NCBI GenBank assembly: GCA_032124855.1
Contig: JAQBCT010000174.1
Coordinates: forward strand, 1-26,024
DNA length: 26,024 bases
Reading direction: 5' to 3'
DNA from: DATJGR01 sp032124855
GTDB taxonomy: Bacteria > Pseudomonadota > Gammaproteobacteria > Pseudomonadales > Azotimanducaceae
The notes under the pieces are model-generated. The model saw only the letters and a list, made by a program, of their open reading frames with translations, searched no databases and was not told the origin of the DNA. The position numbers were made by a program, and so were the translations under genes. Positions within the stretch are counted from its first letter, which is position 1. Each line of letters begins with the position of its first letter. Of the stretch, positions 8,381 through 14,944 are shown piece by piece.

Positions 8381-9310
8381 CTAACTGCCCGATTTGTAAC
8401 GACGGTACTCCTCCCACAACTTCTCTTGCATCACGGGGTCGGTTTCGTTGATGGCCGCTTCGCGCAACTGTCGCGCCACCACATCATCATCCTTCGCATC
8501 CGGCAGATCCGGCGGCAGTTGTTCGGTCTGTGCGGTACTGCCACCCTTTGACGGGAAGGGTGGTGCGCTACGTTTGCTTGGCGGCTTGGTCGACGGCATG
8601 CCACCTTTGCCCTCGCCGCTGCTGCCCGGCGGTGCCGCCTTGTCGGTCGGCGGGGCGTCTGCGTCGCTGCCGGCGTCACCTGCGTTGTTGTTGGCACGCT
8701 CCGCGATGGTGCCGCGCTCGCTCAAGATTTTGCCGTCGAAATCCTCCAGCGCGCCGTCGAGTTCTTCATCGCTGGGCGTACCGGCACCGCGTTTCGCATC
8801 GGCCGTAGCTTCATCGCCGTCGGCATCAGCGGAATCACCATCGCCGTGGCCATCGCTATCGGCGTCGCCGGCATCCCCGTCAGCATCGCCGTCACCGTCA
8901 CCGTCGGTATCAGCCGTCTTGTCGCGCGCGTTGCCGGTCGAATCGGCGTCCATATCGCCATCGCCATCGCCGTCACCCTCTTCGGCGCCTTTCTCGCGCT
9001 GCCGGCGCGCTTCTTCGAATACGTCGGTGGCCGATTCGACGCCCCCTGCCTGGGCATCGCCGGACCCGGAACTGCTACTGGGCGGCGAGGGCATAGAAGG
9101 CACGCCGGGAGGAGATGGCGCCGGTACGCCTGGCACGCCGCCGGGCGCGCCGGGCGCTCCCGGCGGCGAGGGTGCGGGCGATCCTGACGAAGAGGGCGGC
9201 ATCGGCGGCTGCGGAGACGACGGGCTGGACTGGGATGATTGGCAGCCGCCGAGCGACAAAAGACACAGGGCCGCGATGCTCGCGATCAACAGTCTGCATT
9301 GCCTTACCAC
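8381..9310 (-). CDS. Lipoprotein with Pro/Gly-rich and Asp/Gly-repeat regions
   Basis: 309 residues from the GTG at 9310, chosen because GGGAG lies 6 nt upstream and it gives a clean lipoprotein signal ending L-S-L-G-G-C (Cys23). Residues 24-85 are Pro/Gly/Ser-rich and collagen-like. Residues 112-168 are a highly acidic run of D-G and D-A-D repeats that resembles calcium-binding type-3 thrombospondin repeats. Residues 267-308 (PPDLPDAKDDDVVARQLREA onwards) form an amphipathic, probably conserved, C-terminal segment. The frame stays open upstream to an ATG at 9544 that overlaps the previous stop as ATGA; that start would put 78 residues before the lipid signal and is treated as an alternative. 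Probably a flexible outer-membrane tether of the envelope complex. Confidence 0.75.
   Translation of the reverse strand: MVRQCRLLIASIAALCLLSLGGCQSSQSSPSSPQPPMPPSSSGSPAPSPPGAPGAPGGVPGVPAPSPPGVPSMPSPPSSSSGSGDAQAGGVESATDVFEEARRQREKGAEEGDGDGDGDMDADSTGNARDKTADTDGDGDGDADGDAGDADSDGHGDGDSADADGDEATADAKRGAGTPSDEELDGALEDFDGKILSERGTIAERANNNAGDAGSDADAPPTDKAAPPGSSGEGKGGMPSTKPPSKRSAPPFPSKGGSTAQTEQLPPDLPDAKDDDVVARQLREAAINETDPVMQEKLWEEYRRYKSGS
8810..8985. repeat. Asp/Gly-coding short tandem repeat inside the lipoprotein gene
   Basis: Imperfect 6-bp units of the type (G/C)ATCGCC and GTCACC on the plus strand encode alternating Asp-Gly and Asp-Ala pairs on the minus strand. Repeat length is not uniform and codons vary, so the tract looks maintained for its acidic product rather than as a perfect microsatellite. 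It could still vary in length between strains. Confidence 0.75.
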
Positions 9311-9540
9311 GATGATCTCCCACAGGGTCTGAGACGCCTTGCTCCCGCGGCGGCGCGAGTGGTTCGGCGTGCCATTCGGCCAACCAATCAGCGAACCGTT
9401 CGATGAACCCGTCAGCGTGCCGAATAATAGTGCATTAGATCGTTGCATCGACACCGAGTTCGGCTGCCGCTGCTCTACCCAACGTTCGAGATTGCTGAGC
9501 GTTGACAGGTCCATCTCCCCGACTCGATCGCGGCGGTACG
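9311..9540 (-). other. Open stretch between two operon genes: upstream extension, leader or small coding segment
   Basis: This 230-bp gap is much larger than others in the operon, yet it is open in the lipoprotein frame. An ATG at 9544 overlaps the upstream TGA (ATGA). The first 27 or so codons read like protein (MTYRRDRVGEMDLSTLSNLE, then RWVEQRQ) and the following codons give an Asn/Gly/Ser-rich stretch. Part of the middle (around 9420-9440) is more AT-rich and might instead hold an internal promoter. The sequence does not decide between these. Confidence 0.4.
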
Positions 9541-10905
9541 TCATGCGCCCCTGGCGCGGCGGTCTCCTGGCTTTGCCGCATCCTCGTCGGCTTCCGGGGG
9601 TCTTGGGTAGTACGTGAAGGGGTGGCGGTAAACCTGATCGTCTGCAGACGCAGCCGAGTCGCCCTCGAGACGCGGCCGAAACCGCGCCGCCCGCAACCCC
9701 CGGCGTACCCGCACGTCCATTAAGCCGGGTGGCTGCGAACCCAAGGTCTTCAGGTTGGTGCACTGGCCGTGCACATTGAGCGTGTAGCCGATTTCGACAT
9801 ATCCGTCGGTTGGGTTTGACGCCGCTGGCGGAGATTTTGGATTGCGGGGAATCGGCAGCCAGAGTGCTGTCGAGCCATCGAAGTAGGGCGCAATCTCGGT
9901 TTCGCTCATCCCGACCGACGTTTGCATGATCTGACGTGCGTGTACGTACAGCGCCACCGCACGCTCGTCCTGCTCAAAGAGCATGTACCAGTCGCCGAGA
10001 TTCAATTCGGCCTGGGCAAGATCCATCGGTGAGGCCGCCGGATCGGCTTGGGTAATCCGTACGATCTGTGCCAGCGCCTGTTCACCGTCGCCGAAGCGAT
10101 TGATGGTGATCACACGACGATCCGACGCCACCGGTCCCGCGGTGTTGTTGATGGAGAACGTCGGTTCCGGGTCCGCAGGGGGCCCCGCGGGGAAGCGTTC
10201 GTCTCGATAGGTGCGCGCCACACCGCGCAGCATGGGAATCAGCGCTGGATCCAAGTCGCCATGAGCGCGCTGCGCAATGAGCGTCGCATAGGTATACAGC
10301 GCCCGGGCGGCGAACACATCGGCGGTTCGTTCATACCATTGCGCGAGGTGCATGACGCCGGGGATGAGCGCTTCGTCGTACGGCTGATGGCTGCGAAACA
10401 TCGTCTCGTAGGCGTATTCCTGGCGTCCATTGGCTTCATCGACTTCGCCCAGTGCAGCCAGCGCATCGGCTTCGCGGTACACGATCTCTACCTGTGCTGC
10501 GCTGTGCAGGCCGTCGTTGACGCGCACCACGTGGGCTGCCTGTTTGTACACCGGCAGGGCTTCGCCGTACTTTCCTTGGGCGCTCAGCGCATCGCCCAAC
10601 AGCATCAGGGGGGTGGCGAGAGAACGGTCGTAGCGCGATGTCTCTCGTTCGATGGTCGCGACTGTGGCGGTCAACTGCTGTTCGGCCTGCAGAAACTCGC
10701 CTGTCTGCAATTGATGTTCCGCTTCTGCAACTGAGGAGGCGACGTCATTGACGATGACCGCGGCGGTTGCGGGTGATTCGGCGACGACCGTAGGAATGGC
10801 CGGCTCACCCGAATCGGTGGCGCCATCAAGCGGGGGCAGTTCGGCGCCGGAAAGGGCCAGTGCGCTCAACAGCAGCAGCGGGCGCAGCAATGTGCGAATC
10901 GACAT
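9541..10905 (-). CDS. Secreted TPR protein with TonB-C-like C-terminal domain
   Basis: 454 residues, ATG start, first gene of the minus-strand cluster. Residues 1-21 (MSIRTLLRPLLLLSALALSG) are a signal peptide. Residues about 55-330 are helical TPR-like repeats, for example LMLLGDALSAQGKYGEALPV and LAQAELNLGDWYMLFEQDER. Residues about 365-430 (GYVEIGYTLNVHGQCTNLKT then RRGLRAARFRPRL) match the beta-alpha-beta pattern of a TonB C-terminal domain, as seen in periplasmic energy-transduction proteins. There is no N-terminal TonB anchor. A TonB-C-like domain would fit an operon holding an ExbB/ExbD-like pair, but the domain may only share the fold. The gene ends at a TGA that overlaps the ATG at 9544. 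Confidence 0.82.
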   Translation of the reverse strand: MSIRTLLRPLLLLSALALSGAELPPLDGATDSGEPAIPTVVAESPATAAVIVNDVASSVAEAEHQLQTGEFLQAEQQLTATVATIERETSRYDRSLATPLMLLGDALSAQGKYGEALPVYKQAAHVVRVNDGLHSAAQVEIVYREADALAALGEVDEANGRQEYAYETMFRSHQPYDEALIPGVMHLAQWYERTADVFAARALYTYATLIAQRAHGDLDPALIPMLRGVARTYRDERFPAGPPADPEPTFSINNTAGPVASDRRVITINRFGDGEQALAQIVRITQADPAASPMDLAQAELNLGDWYMLFEQDERAVALYVHARQIMQTSVGMSETEIAPYFDGSTALWLPIPRNPKSPPAASNPTDGYVEIGYTLNVHGQCTNLKTLGSQPPGLMDVRVRRGLRAARFRPRLEGDSAASADDQVYRHPFTYYPRPPEADEDAAKPGDRRARGA

Positions 10906-11069
10906 CGTTTGACTACTCGGACTGTTCGTGTTCGACCGCTACGATACAACGGTGTTCCGTCGCAAAAGTCTCGGAGGCCGTCACAGTCAAGTCAAGACGG
11001 CAACGATGCAACCCCCGCGCGCTCTCCATGCGGGTGCGCAGCAGCCCTGCTAACATCCGGGCGAGCACG
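10906..11069. promoter_or_regulatory. Divergent intergenic region driving the envelope cluster and the tusA operon
   Basis: This is the only gap over 100 bp next to the start of the ten-gene cluster, so its promoter is probably here. On the minus strand two overlapping TTGACT hexamers (10985..10995) could be a -35 box, but the hexamer at 17-bp spacing (GAGACT, 10967..10972) is a poor -10. No clear promoter for the plus strand was seen, and no obvious operator palindrome. Confidence 0.4.
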
Positions 11070-11312
11070 ATGAGTAACGCGCAGCCACCCACCGATGATT
11101 GTCTCGATACCCGGGGTCTGGTTTGTCCGGAACCGTTGATGCTGGTGCGCAATCGTGTCCGTGAGATGCGATCCGGTCAGTTGCTGCACATCGTTGCCAC
11201 GGACCCGACCACCGAGCGCGACTTTAGCAACTTCTGTCATTTCCTGGGCCACGAACTCGTCGGCATGCAGGTCGTGGGTGGGGTCTACCACTATCAACTG
11301 CGCAAAGGCTGA
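11070..11312 (+). CDS. tusA: TusA-family sulfurtransferase (sulfur carrier)
   Basis: 80 residues. The start at 11070 was chosen because it places the family motif near the N-terminus: CLDTRGLVCPEPLM at residues 11-24, with the Cys-Pro-x-Pro active-site cysteine. The rest (VREMRSGQLLHIVATDPTTE then FCHFLGHEL) is the compact beta-alpha fold typical of TusA, at the usual length of about 80. TusA passes persulfide sulfur to tRNA thiolation, molybdenum cofactor or other pathways. It is the first gene of a plus-strand run of five genes. A paralogous YeeD/SirA-like role cannot be excluded. Confidence 0.88.
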   Translation: MSNAQPPTDDCLDTRGLVCPEPLMLVRNRVREMRSGQLLHIVATDPTTERDFSNFCHFLGHELVGMQVVGGVYHYQLRKG

Positions 11313-11318
11313 ACCTCG

Positions 11319-11774
11319 GTGACGTGTTGGTATTTTGCCTATGGCAGCAACATGAACCCGACCCGGGTCAGCGCCCGCGGTCTTCGCTACGACACGGTAT
11401 GTGGCGGGTTGCTGCGCGGGTTTCGGCTCAAGTTCGACAAACAGTCGCGCGATCACCCCGGCAGCGGGCACGCCAACATCACCCATGCTGCGTCTGATTG
11501 CGTGGAGGGCGTGCTTTATCAATTGTGCTCGCCCGACGAGATCGCACGGATGGATCCGTTTGAGAATGTGCCCATCAACTACCGACGCTCGCGGGTGTCC
11601 ATTGTGGCCGCGCAGGGTGATATTGATGCCTGGACTTATGTCGCAAACCCGGCCGTCATACGCGAAGGCCTGCGTCCGGAGCGAGCGTATCTGGCGCACG
11701 TACTCGCAGGTCGACCGTATCTGTCGGATGCGTACTTCGCGTGGCTCAGCGCCACCGCCTGTGCCGATGAGTGA
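11319..11774 (+). CDS. Gamma-glutamylcyclotransferase family protein
   Basis: 151 residues from a GTG start, 6 nt after the tusA stop. YFAYGSNMN at residues 5-13 is the diagnostic substrate-binding loop of the family. MDPFENVPINYRR near residue 80 contains the region that holds the catalytic Glu in GGCT enzymes. Members convert gamma-glutamyl amino acids or amines to 5-oxoproline, but many bacterial ones have unknown substrates. The length is normal. Its end overlaps the start of epmC by 8 bp. A gamma-glutamyltransferase at 17552 is not close enough to imply a shared pathway. Confidence 0.87.
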   Translation: MTCWYFAYGSNMNPTRVSARGLRYDTVCGGLLRGFRLKFDKQSRDHPGSGHANITHAASDCVEGVLYQLCSPDEIARMDPFENVPINYRRSRVSIVAAQGDIDAWTYVANPAVIREGLRPERAYLAHVLAGRPYLSDAYFAWLSATACADE

Positions 11775-12270
11775 TCCGTACGCGCAGCGCATCGCAGCCG
11801 TGTTCAACACGCTGTTTGCTGAACCCTACCGCACGGTCATGCAGGGCGGTGGTCGCGAACCCCTTTACGAACCACCCACCGCACATTCGACGGGTCGCGT
11901 GATCTACACGCAAGACTATCCCTGCAGTGCGCTGCACGAAGCGGCGCACTGGTGCCTGGCCGGCGCTGCGCGGCGATTGCGACGCGACTATGGCTACTGG
12001 TACGTGCCCGGCCCGCGCGATGTGACGCAGCGCGCTCGGTTTTTTGCAGCCGAATTACCCGTGCAGTCACTCGAGGCAGCGTTTGCGCGGGCGGCGGGGG
12101 TGCGCTTTGTCATCAGCGCCGACGACTTTGCGGCGCCTGCGTGTGAATTTGATGCCTTCGCCGAACGCGTGCAGCAACGCATCGAAAGCATGAGCATTGC
12201 ATCGCTGCCGCAGCGCGCGCGGGCGTTCCACACCGCGCTTACGCAGACCTTTGCCGATGCGCGCCGCTGA
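11767..12270 (+). CDS. epmC: Elongation factor P hydroxylase (EpmC/YfcM family)
   Basis: 167 residues; the ATG lies 8 bp inside the end of the previous gene. The core SALHEAAHWCLAGAARR, with H57-E58-x-x-H61, and DYGYWYVPGPRD soon after, match EpmC, which hydroxylates the modified lysine of EF-P. In gammaproteobacteria EF-P is first lysylated by EpmA and EpmB. Neither epmA, epmB nor efp is in this window. Length agrees with the family (about 180). The last 14 bp overlap the next gene, so the two are translationally linked though functionally unrelated as far as known. Confidence 0.85.
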   Translation: MSDPYAQRIAAVFNTLFAEPYRTVMQGGGREPLYEPPTAHSTGRVIYTQDYPCSALHEAAHWCLAGAARRLRRDYGYWYVPGPRDVTQRARFFAAELPVQSLEAAFARAAGVRFVISADDFAAPACEFDAFAERVQQRIESMSIASLPQRARAFHTALTQTFADARR

Positions 12271-13369
12271 GGCCGTCGACTGTGTGGTGATCGGCGCCGG
12301 GGCGGTGGGTCTGGCGTGCGCGCGTGCGCTGGCGCGCGCGGGACGCGACGTGATCGTCCTGGAGCAACACGGCCAGATCGGTACCGAGACAAGCAGCCGC
12401 AATTCGGAAGTGATTCATGCGGGTATCTATTACGAACCCGGCAGCGCGAAGGCACGACTCTGCGTGCGTGGCAAAGCGTTGCTATACGATCACTGTGCCG
12501 CGTTTGGCGTGCCATTCAAGCGCTGCGGCAAACTCATCGTTGCAACGGATGCGTCGCAGTTCGACACGTTGCGGGGCTATCAGCGGCAAGCGGTCGCTAA
12601 CGGCGTCGGTGAGCTGCGTTGGCTCACGGTAGATGAAGTGGCGCGGCTGGAACCGGCGGTGCGTTGCGTGGGCGCTGTGTGGTCCGAGTCCACGGGCATC
12701 ATTGACAGCCACGCGTACATGGAGAGCCTGCTGGGTGATCTGCAGGCGCATGGCGGGGTGGTGGCATTTCATTCCCAGGCGCGCGCGGGCCGCTCGGAAG
12801 GCAACCGCCTGATTGTTGAAACTGACGACTTCAGTCTGGATGCGGCGCTGGTAGTCAATGCGGCCGGACTGTCTGCCCCCGATCTGGCGCGAACGCTGGC
12901 GACCCATCCGGCGGATAGCCTGCCACGTGCCTATTACGCAAAAGGCCACTACTACACCCTCACCGGTCGATCGCCTTTCGCCCACCTGGTTTATCCGGTT
13001 GCGGAGGCGGGGGGGCTGGGCGTGCATGTGACGCTGGATCTGGCGGGGCAGGCGCGCTTCGGCCCTGACGTGATGTGGATCGACGGCGTCGACTACGCCT
13101 TCGACGATGCCAACCGCGGGCGTTTCGTCGCCGCCATTCGTCGTTACTACCCGGATCTCGACGACACGCGTCTGCAGCCGGGCTACACCGGCATTCGACC
13201 GAAGATTTCCGGCCCGGCGCAACCCGGGGCCGACTTCGCGCTGCTGGGTCCCGATGCGCATGGCGTGGCGGGGCTGTTTCATCTGCTGGGAATCGAGTCA
13301 CCGGGTTTGACTGCATCGTTGGCCCTGGCCGAATTGCTGGTGGAGCGCATCACCCAGGACAAACGCTGA
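12257..13369 (+). CDS. FAD-dependent oxidoreductase, L-2-hydroxyglutarate oxidase (LhgO)-like
   Basis: 370 residues. The ATG at 12257 was chosen over a longer frame because the FAD-binding Rossmann motif must be near the N-terminus: CVVIGAGAVGLACARALARA at 9-28 (GxGxxG), then VIVLEQH. Next comes SSRNSEVIHAGIYYEPGSAK, typical of LhgO and the glycerol-3-phosphate dehydrogenase/DAAO superfamily, and G-I-R-P-K-I-S-G near the C-terminus with LGIESPGLTASLALAE at the FAD site. Probably oxidises a 2-hydroxy acid such as L-2-hydroxyglutarate; the substrate is not proven. It begins within epmC and its stop overlaps the next ATG (TGATG). Confidence 0.85.
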   Translation: MRAAEAVDCVVIGAGAVGLACARALARAGRDVIVLEQHGQIGTETSSRNSEVIHAGIYYEPGSAKARLCVRGKALLYDHCAAFGVPFKRCGKLIVATDASQFDTLRGYQRQAVANGVGELRWLTVDEVARLEPAVRCVGAVWSESTGIIDSHAYMESLLGDLQAHGGVVAFHSQARAGRSEGNRLIVETDDFSLDAALVVNAAGLSAPDLARTLATHPADSLPRAYYAKGHYYTLTGRSPFAHLVYPVAEAGGLGVHVTLDLAGQARFGPDVMWIDGVDYAFDDANRGRFVAAIRRYYPDLDDTRLQPGYTGIRPKISGPAQPGADFALLGPDAHGVAGLFHLLGIESPGLTASLALAELLVERITQDKR

Positions 13370-14490
13370 TGCTGCGCATCGGCGTGCTCGTCAATCCGAT
13401 CGCCGGGTTGGGGGGCACCAGCGGACTAAAGGGCAGCGATGGCGTTGCCGTGCAGGCGTTGGCGCGAGCGCGCGGTGGCGTGGCGCAGGCCGCGCACCGC
13501 CTCGGTGCGGCATTCGAAGTCGTGCGCCCGCACGCCGCGGCGGTGCAGCTGTTTACCTGGGCAGGCACGATGGGCGCCGATGCACTCGCGCAACTGGATT
13601 TCGACGTGACGGTGCTTGGCGCGGCGCAGCACCCAAGTAGTGGCGCCGATAGTCAGGCCGCGGTCCGCGCGATGATTGCGCAGGGGATCGATCTGCTGGT
13701 GTTTGCCGGTGGCGATGGAACAGCGCGCGACCTCACGGGCGTGGTGCCACCCCATGTCCCCGTGATCGGAATTCCCGCGGGCGTAAAGATGCATTCGGCG
13801 GTGTTTGCCGTCACGCCGCACGATGCCGGTGAATTGATCGTGCGGCTGATCACCGGAGGGCTCGTTGCGGCGGAACGCGCCGACGTGCGCGACATCGATG
13901 AAGATGCGCTGCGGCAGGGGCGCATTGCGCCGCGCTACTACGGTGAACTGTGGGTGCCGCGCGTTGGGGGCTACCTGCAGCACGTCAAGACAGACGGGCG
14001 GGAGAACGAGGCGCTCGTGCTCGAGGAAATTGCCTCAGCGGTCGGAGAACGCCTGGCCGATCACGCGGGTCTGGTGGTGCTCGGTGCGGGCAGCACACTG
14101 CTGGCGATCAAGGCCCGGCTGGGCCTGGCGAGCACGCTGCTGGCGATCGATCTGTGGCGTCGCGGTGTCTGTGTCGGTCACGATGTAGATGCGGCCGAGC
14201 TGGATCGTCAGGTGGACAGCGAATCGATCCTCATCCTCAGCTTCACCCGAGGCCAGGGCTTTCTTGTGGGGCGGGGCAATCAACCGCTCATACCGTCAGT
14301 GCTGAGACGGCTTGCGCGCGCCAACATCTGGATTGTGGGGAGCCGCAGCAAACTTGCGTCACTGGAGAGCCGAGCCCTGCTCGTGGACAGCGGTGCGGCG
14401 GATGTTGATCAGAAGCTCTCCGGGATCGCCGAGATCATCAGTGGCTACGAAGACACTCTGCTGTACCGGGTGGGGCATCGCCCTCAGTGA
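13369..14490 (+). CDS. ATP-NAD kinase family protein (predicted polyphosphate/ATP-NAD kinase)
   Basis: 373 residues, ATG overlapping the previous stop by one base. NPIAGLGG at 9-16 and FAGGDGTARDLTG at 112-124 carry the GGDGT signature of NAD/diacylglycerol-type kinases, and VIGIPAGVKMHSAVFA follows. This pattern is that of the longer COG3199 group rather than the classic NadK, which is near 290 residues. Expected to bind ATP and phosphorylate NAD or a related small molecule; not demonstrated for this group. The stop overlaps the convergent gene by 7 bp. Confidence 0.82.
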   Translation: MLRIGVLVNPIAGLGGTSGLKGSDGVAVQALARARGGVAQAAHRLGAAFEVVRPHAAAVQLFTWAGTMGADALAQLDFDVTVLGAAQHPSSGADSQAAVRAMIAQGIDLLVFAGGDGTARDLTGVVPPHVPVIGIPAGVKMHSAVFAVTPHDAGELIVRLITGGLVAAERADVRDIDEDALRQGRIAPRYYGELWVPRVGGYLQHVKTDGRENEALVLEEIASAVGERLADHAGLVVLGAGSTLLAIKARLGLASTLLAIDLWRRGVCVGHDVDAAELDRQVDSESILILSFTRGQGFLVGRGNQPLIPSVLRRLARANIWIVGSRSKLASLESRALLVDSGAADVDQKLSGIAEIISGYEDTLLYRVGHRPQ

Positions 14491-14924
14491 TTCATCGCCG
14501 CCATGATGGCGGTCATCACGGCGCGCACGCGAATTGAGTTGCCGCTTTTCAGCGCAACGCGCAGCGCCGAGATGCGACTGCCGCGTTCGGCGCGCACTGA
14601 AGTGGGCAGAGGATCCGACGCATCGGTCGGTATTTCGCCGGTGGTTGCGCTCAACACGGCAAAACACGGCCCCGTCAGCACGGCCTGATCGATGGCTTCG
14701 GCACGAATCGTATCCGCGTAGCGCAGATACGATTCCTCAGCGAGCCACAGCAGCGTGGCGAGGCAGGCCGCCGATCGCGTGGCCGGCACGCCGAACTCAT
14801 CGGTGGTGATGGGGCCGCTGATATCCTCGACAAAGAGTGTCACCGGGCGCGGAAAGCTCGCGTACAGCCGGTTCAGCGCAATGCCGGCGTCCTTGAAGAA
14901 ATCGTCGATATGGATGTCGCCCAT
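14484..14924 (-). CDS. Conserved-looking protein of unknown function, downstream of alaA
   Basis: 146 residues. The ATG at 14924 was chosen because AGGCGG lies upstream and the longer frame would run inside alaA. The start is 20 bp after the alaA stop, so it is probably in the same transcript. The sequence is soluble with no signal: a helical start (MGDIHIDDFFKDAGIALNRL), an acidic V-T-L-F-V-E-D-I-S-G-P segment, and LATLLWLAEESYLRYADTIR followed by EAIDQAVLT. It seems to be a small alpha/beta protein. I recognise no named family and propose no function. It converges on, and overlaps by 7 bp, the ATP-NAD kinase gene. Confidence 0.75.
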   Translation of the reverse strand: MGDIHIDDFFKDAGIALNRLYASFPRPVTLFVEDISGPITTDEFGVPATRSAACLATLLWLAEESYLRYADTIRAEAIDQAVLTGPCFAVLSATTGEIPTDASDPLPTSVRAERGSRISALRVALKSGNSIRVRAVMTAIMAAMNH

Positions 14925-14944
14925 CGACGCGGCCGCCTGCGCCG

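Noticed and set aside
8810..8985. CRISPR-like or microsatellite array
   Set aside because: Units are about 6 bp, contiguous and in-frame coding; no spacers of 30 bp or so and no cas genes.
8448..9332. 294-codon plus-strand frame rich in Ser/Pro/Ala
   Set aside because: Mirror of the lipoprotein's Asp/Gly and Pro/Gly repeats; low complexity by consequence, with no ribosome site or family.
9420..9440. Internal promoter (TATTAT) for the lipoprotein genes
   Set aside because: The -10-like hexamer has no acceptable -35 at 16-18 bp; left only as a possibility in the feature text.
1..10905. Zorya anti-phage system
   Set aside because: It shares an ExbB/MotA-type channel, but I see no ZorB OmpA domain, ZorC, ZorD helicase or ZorE nuclease within the window, and no mobile or defence genes nearby. 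The part left of the window is unseen.
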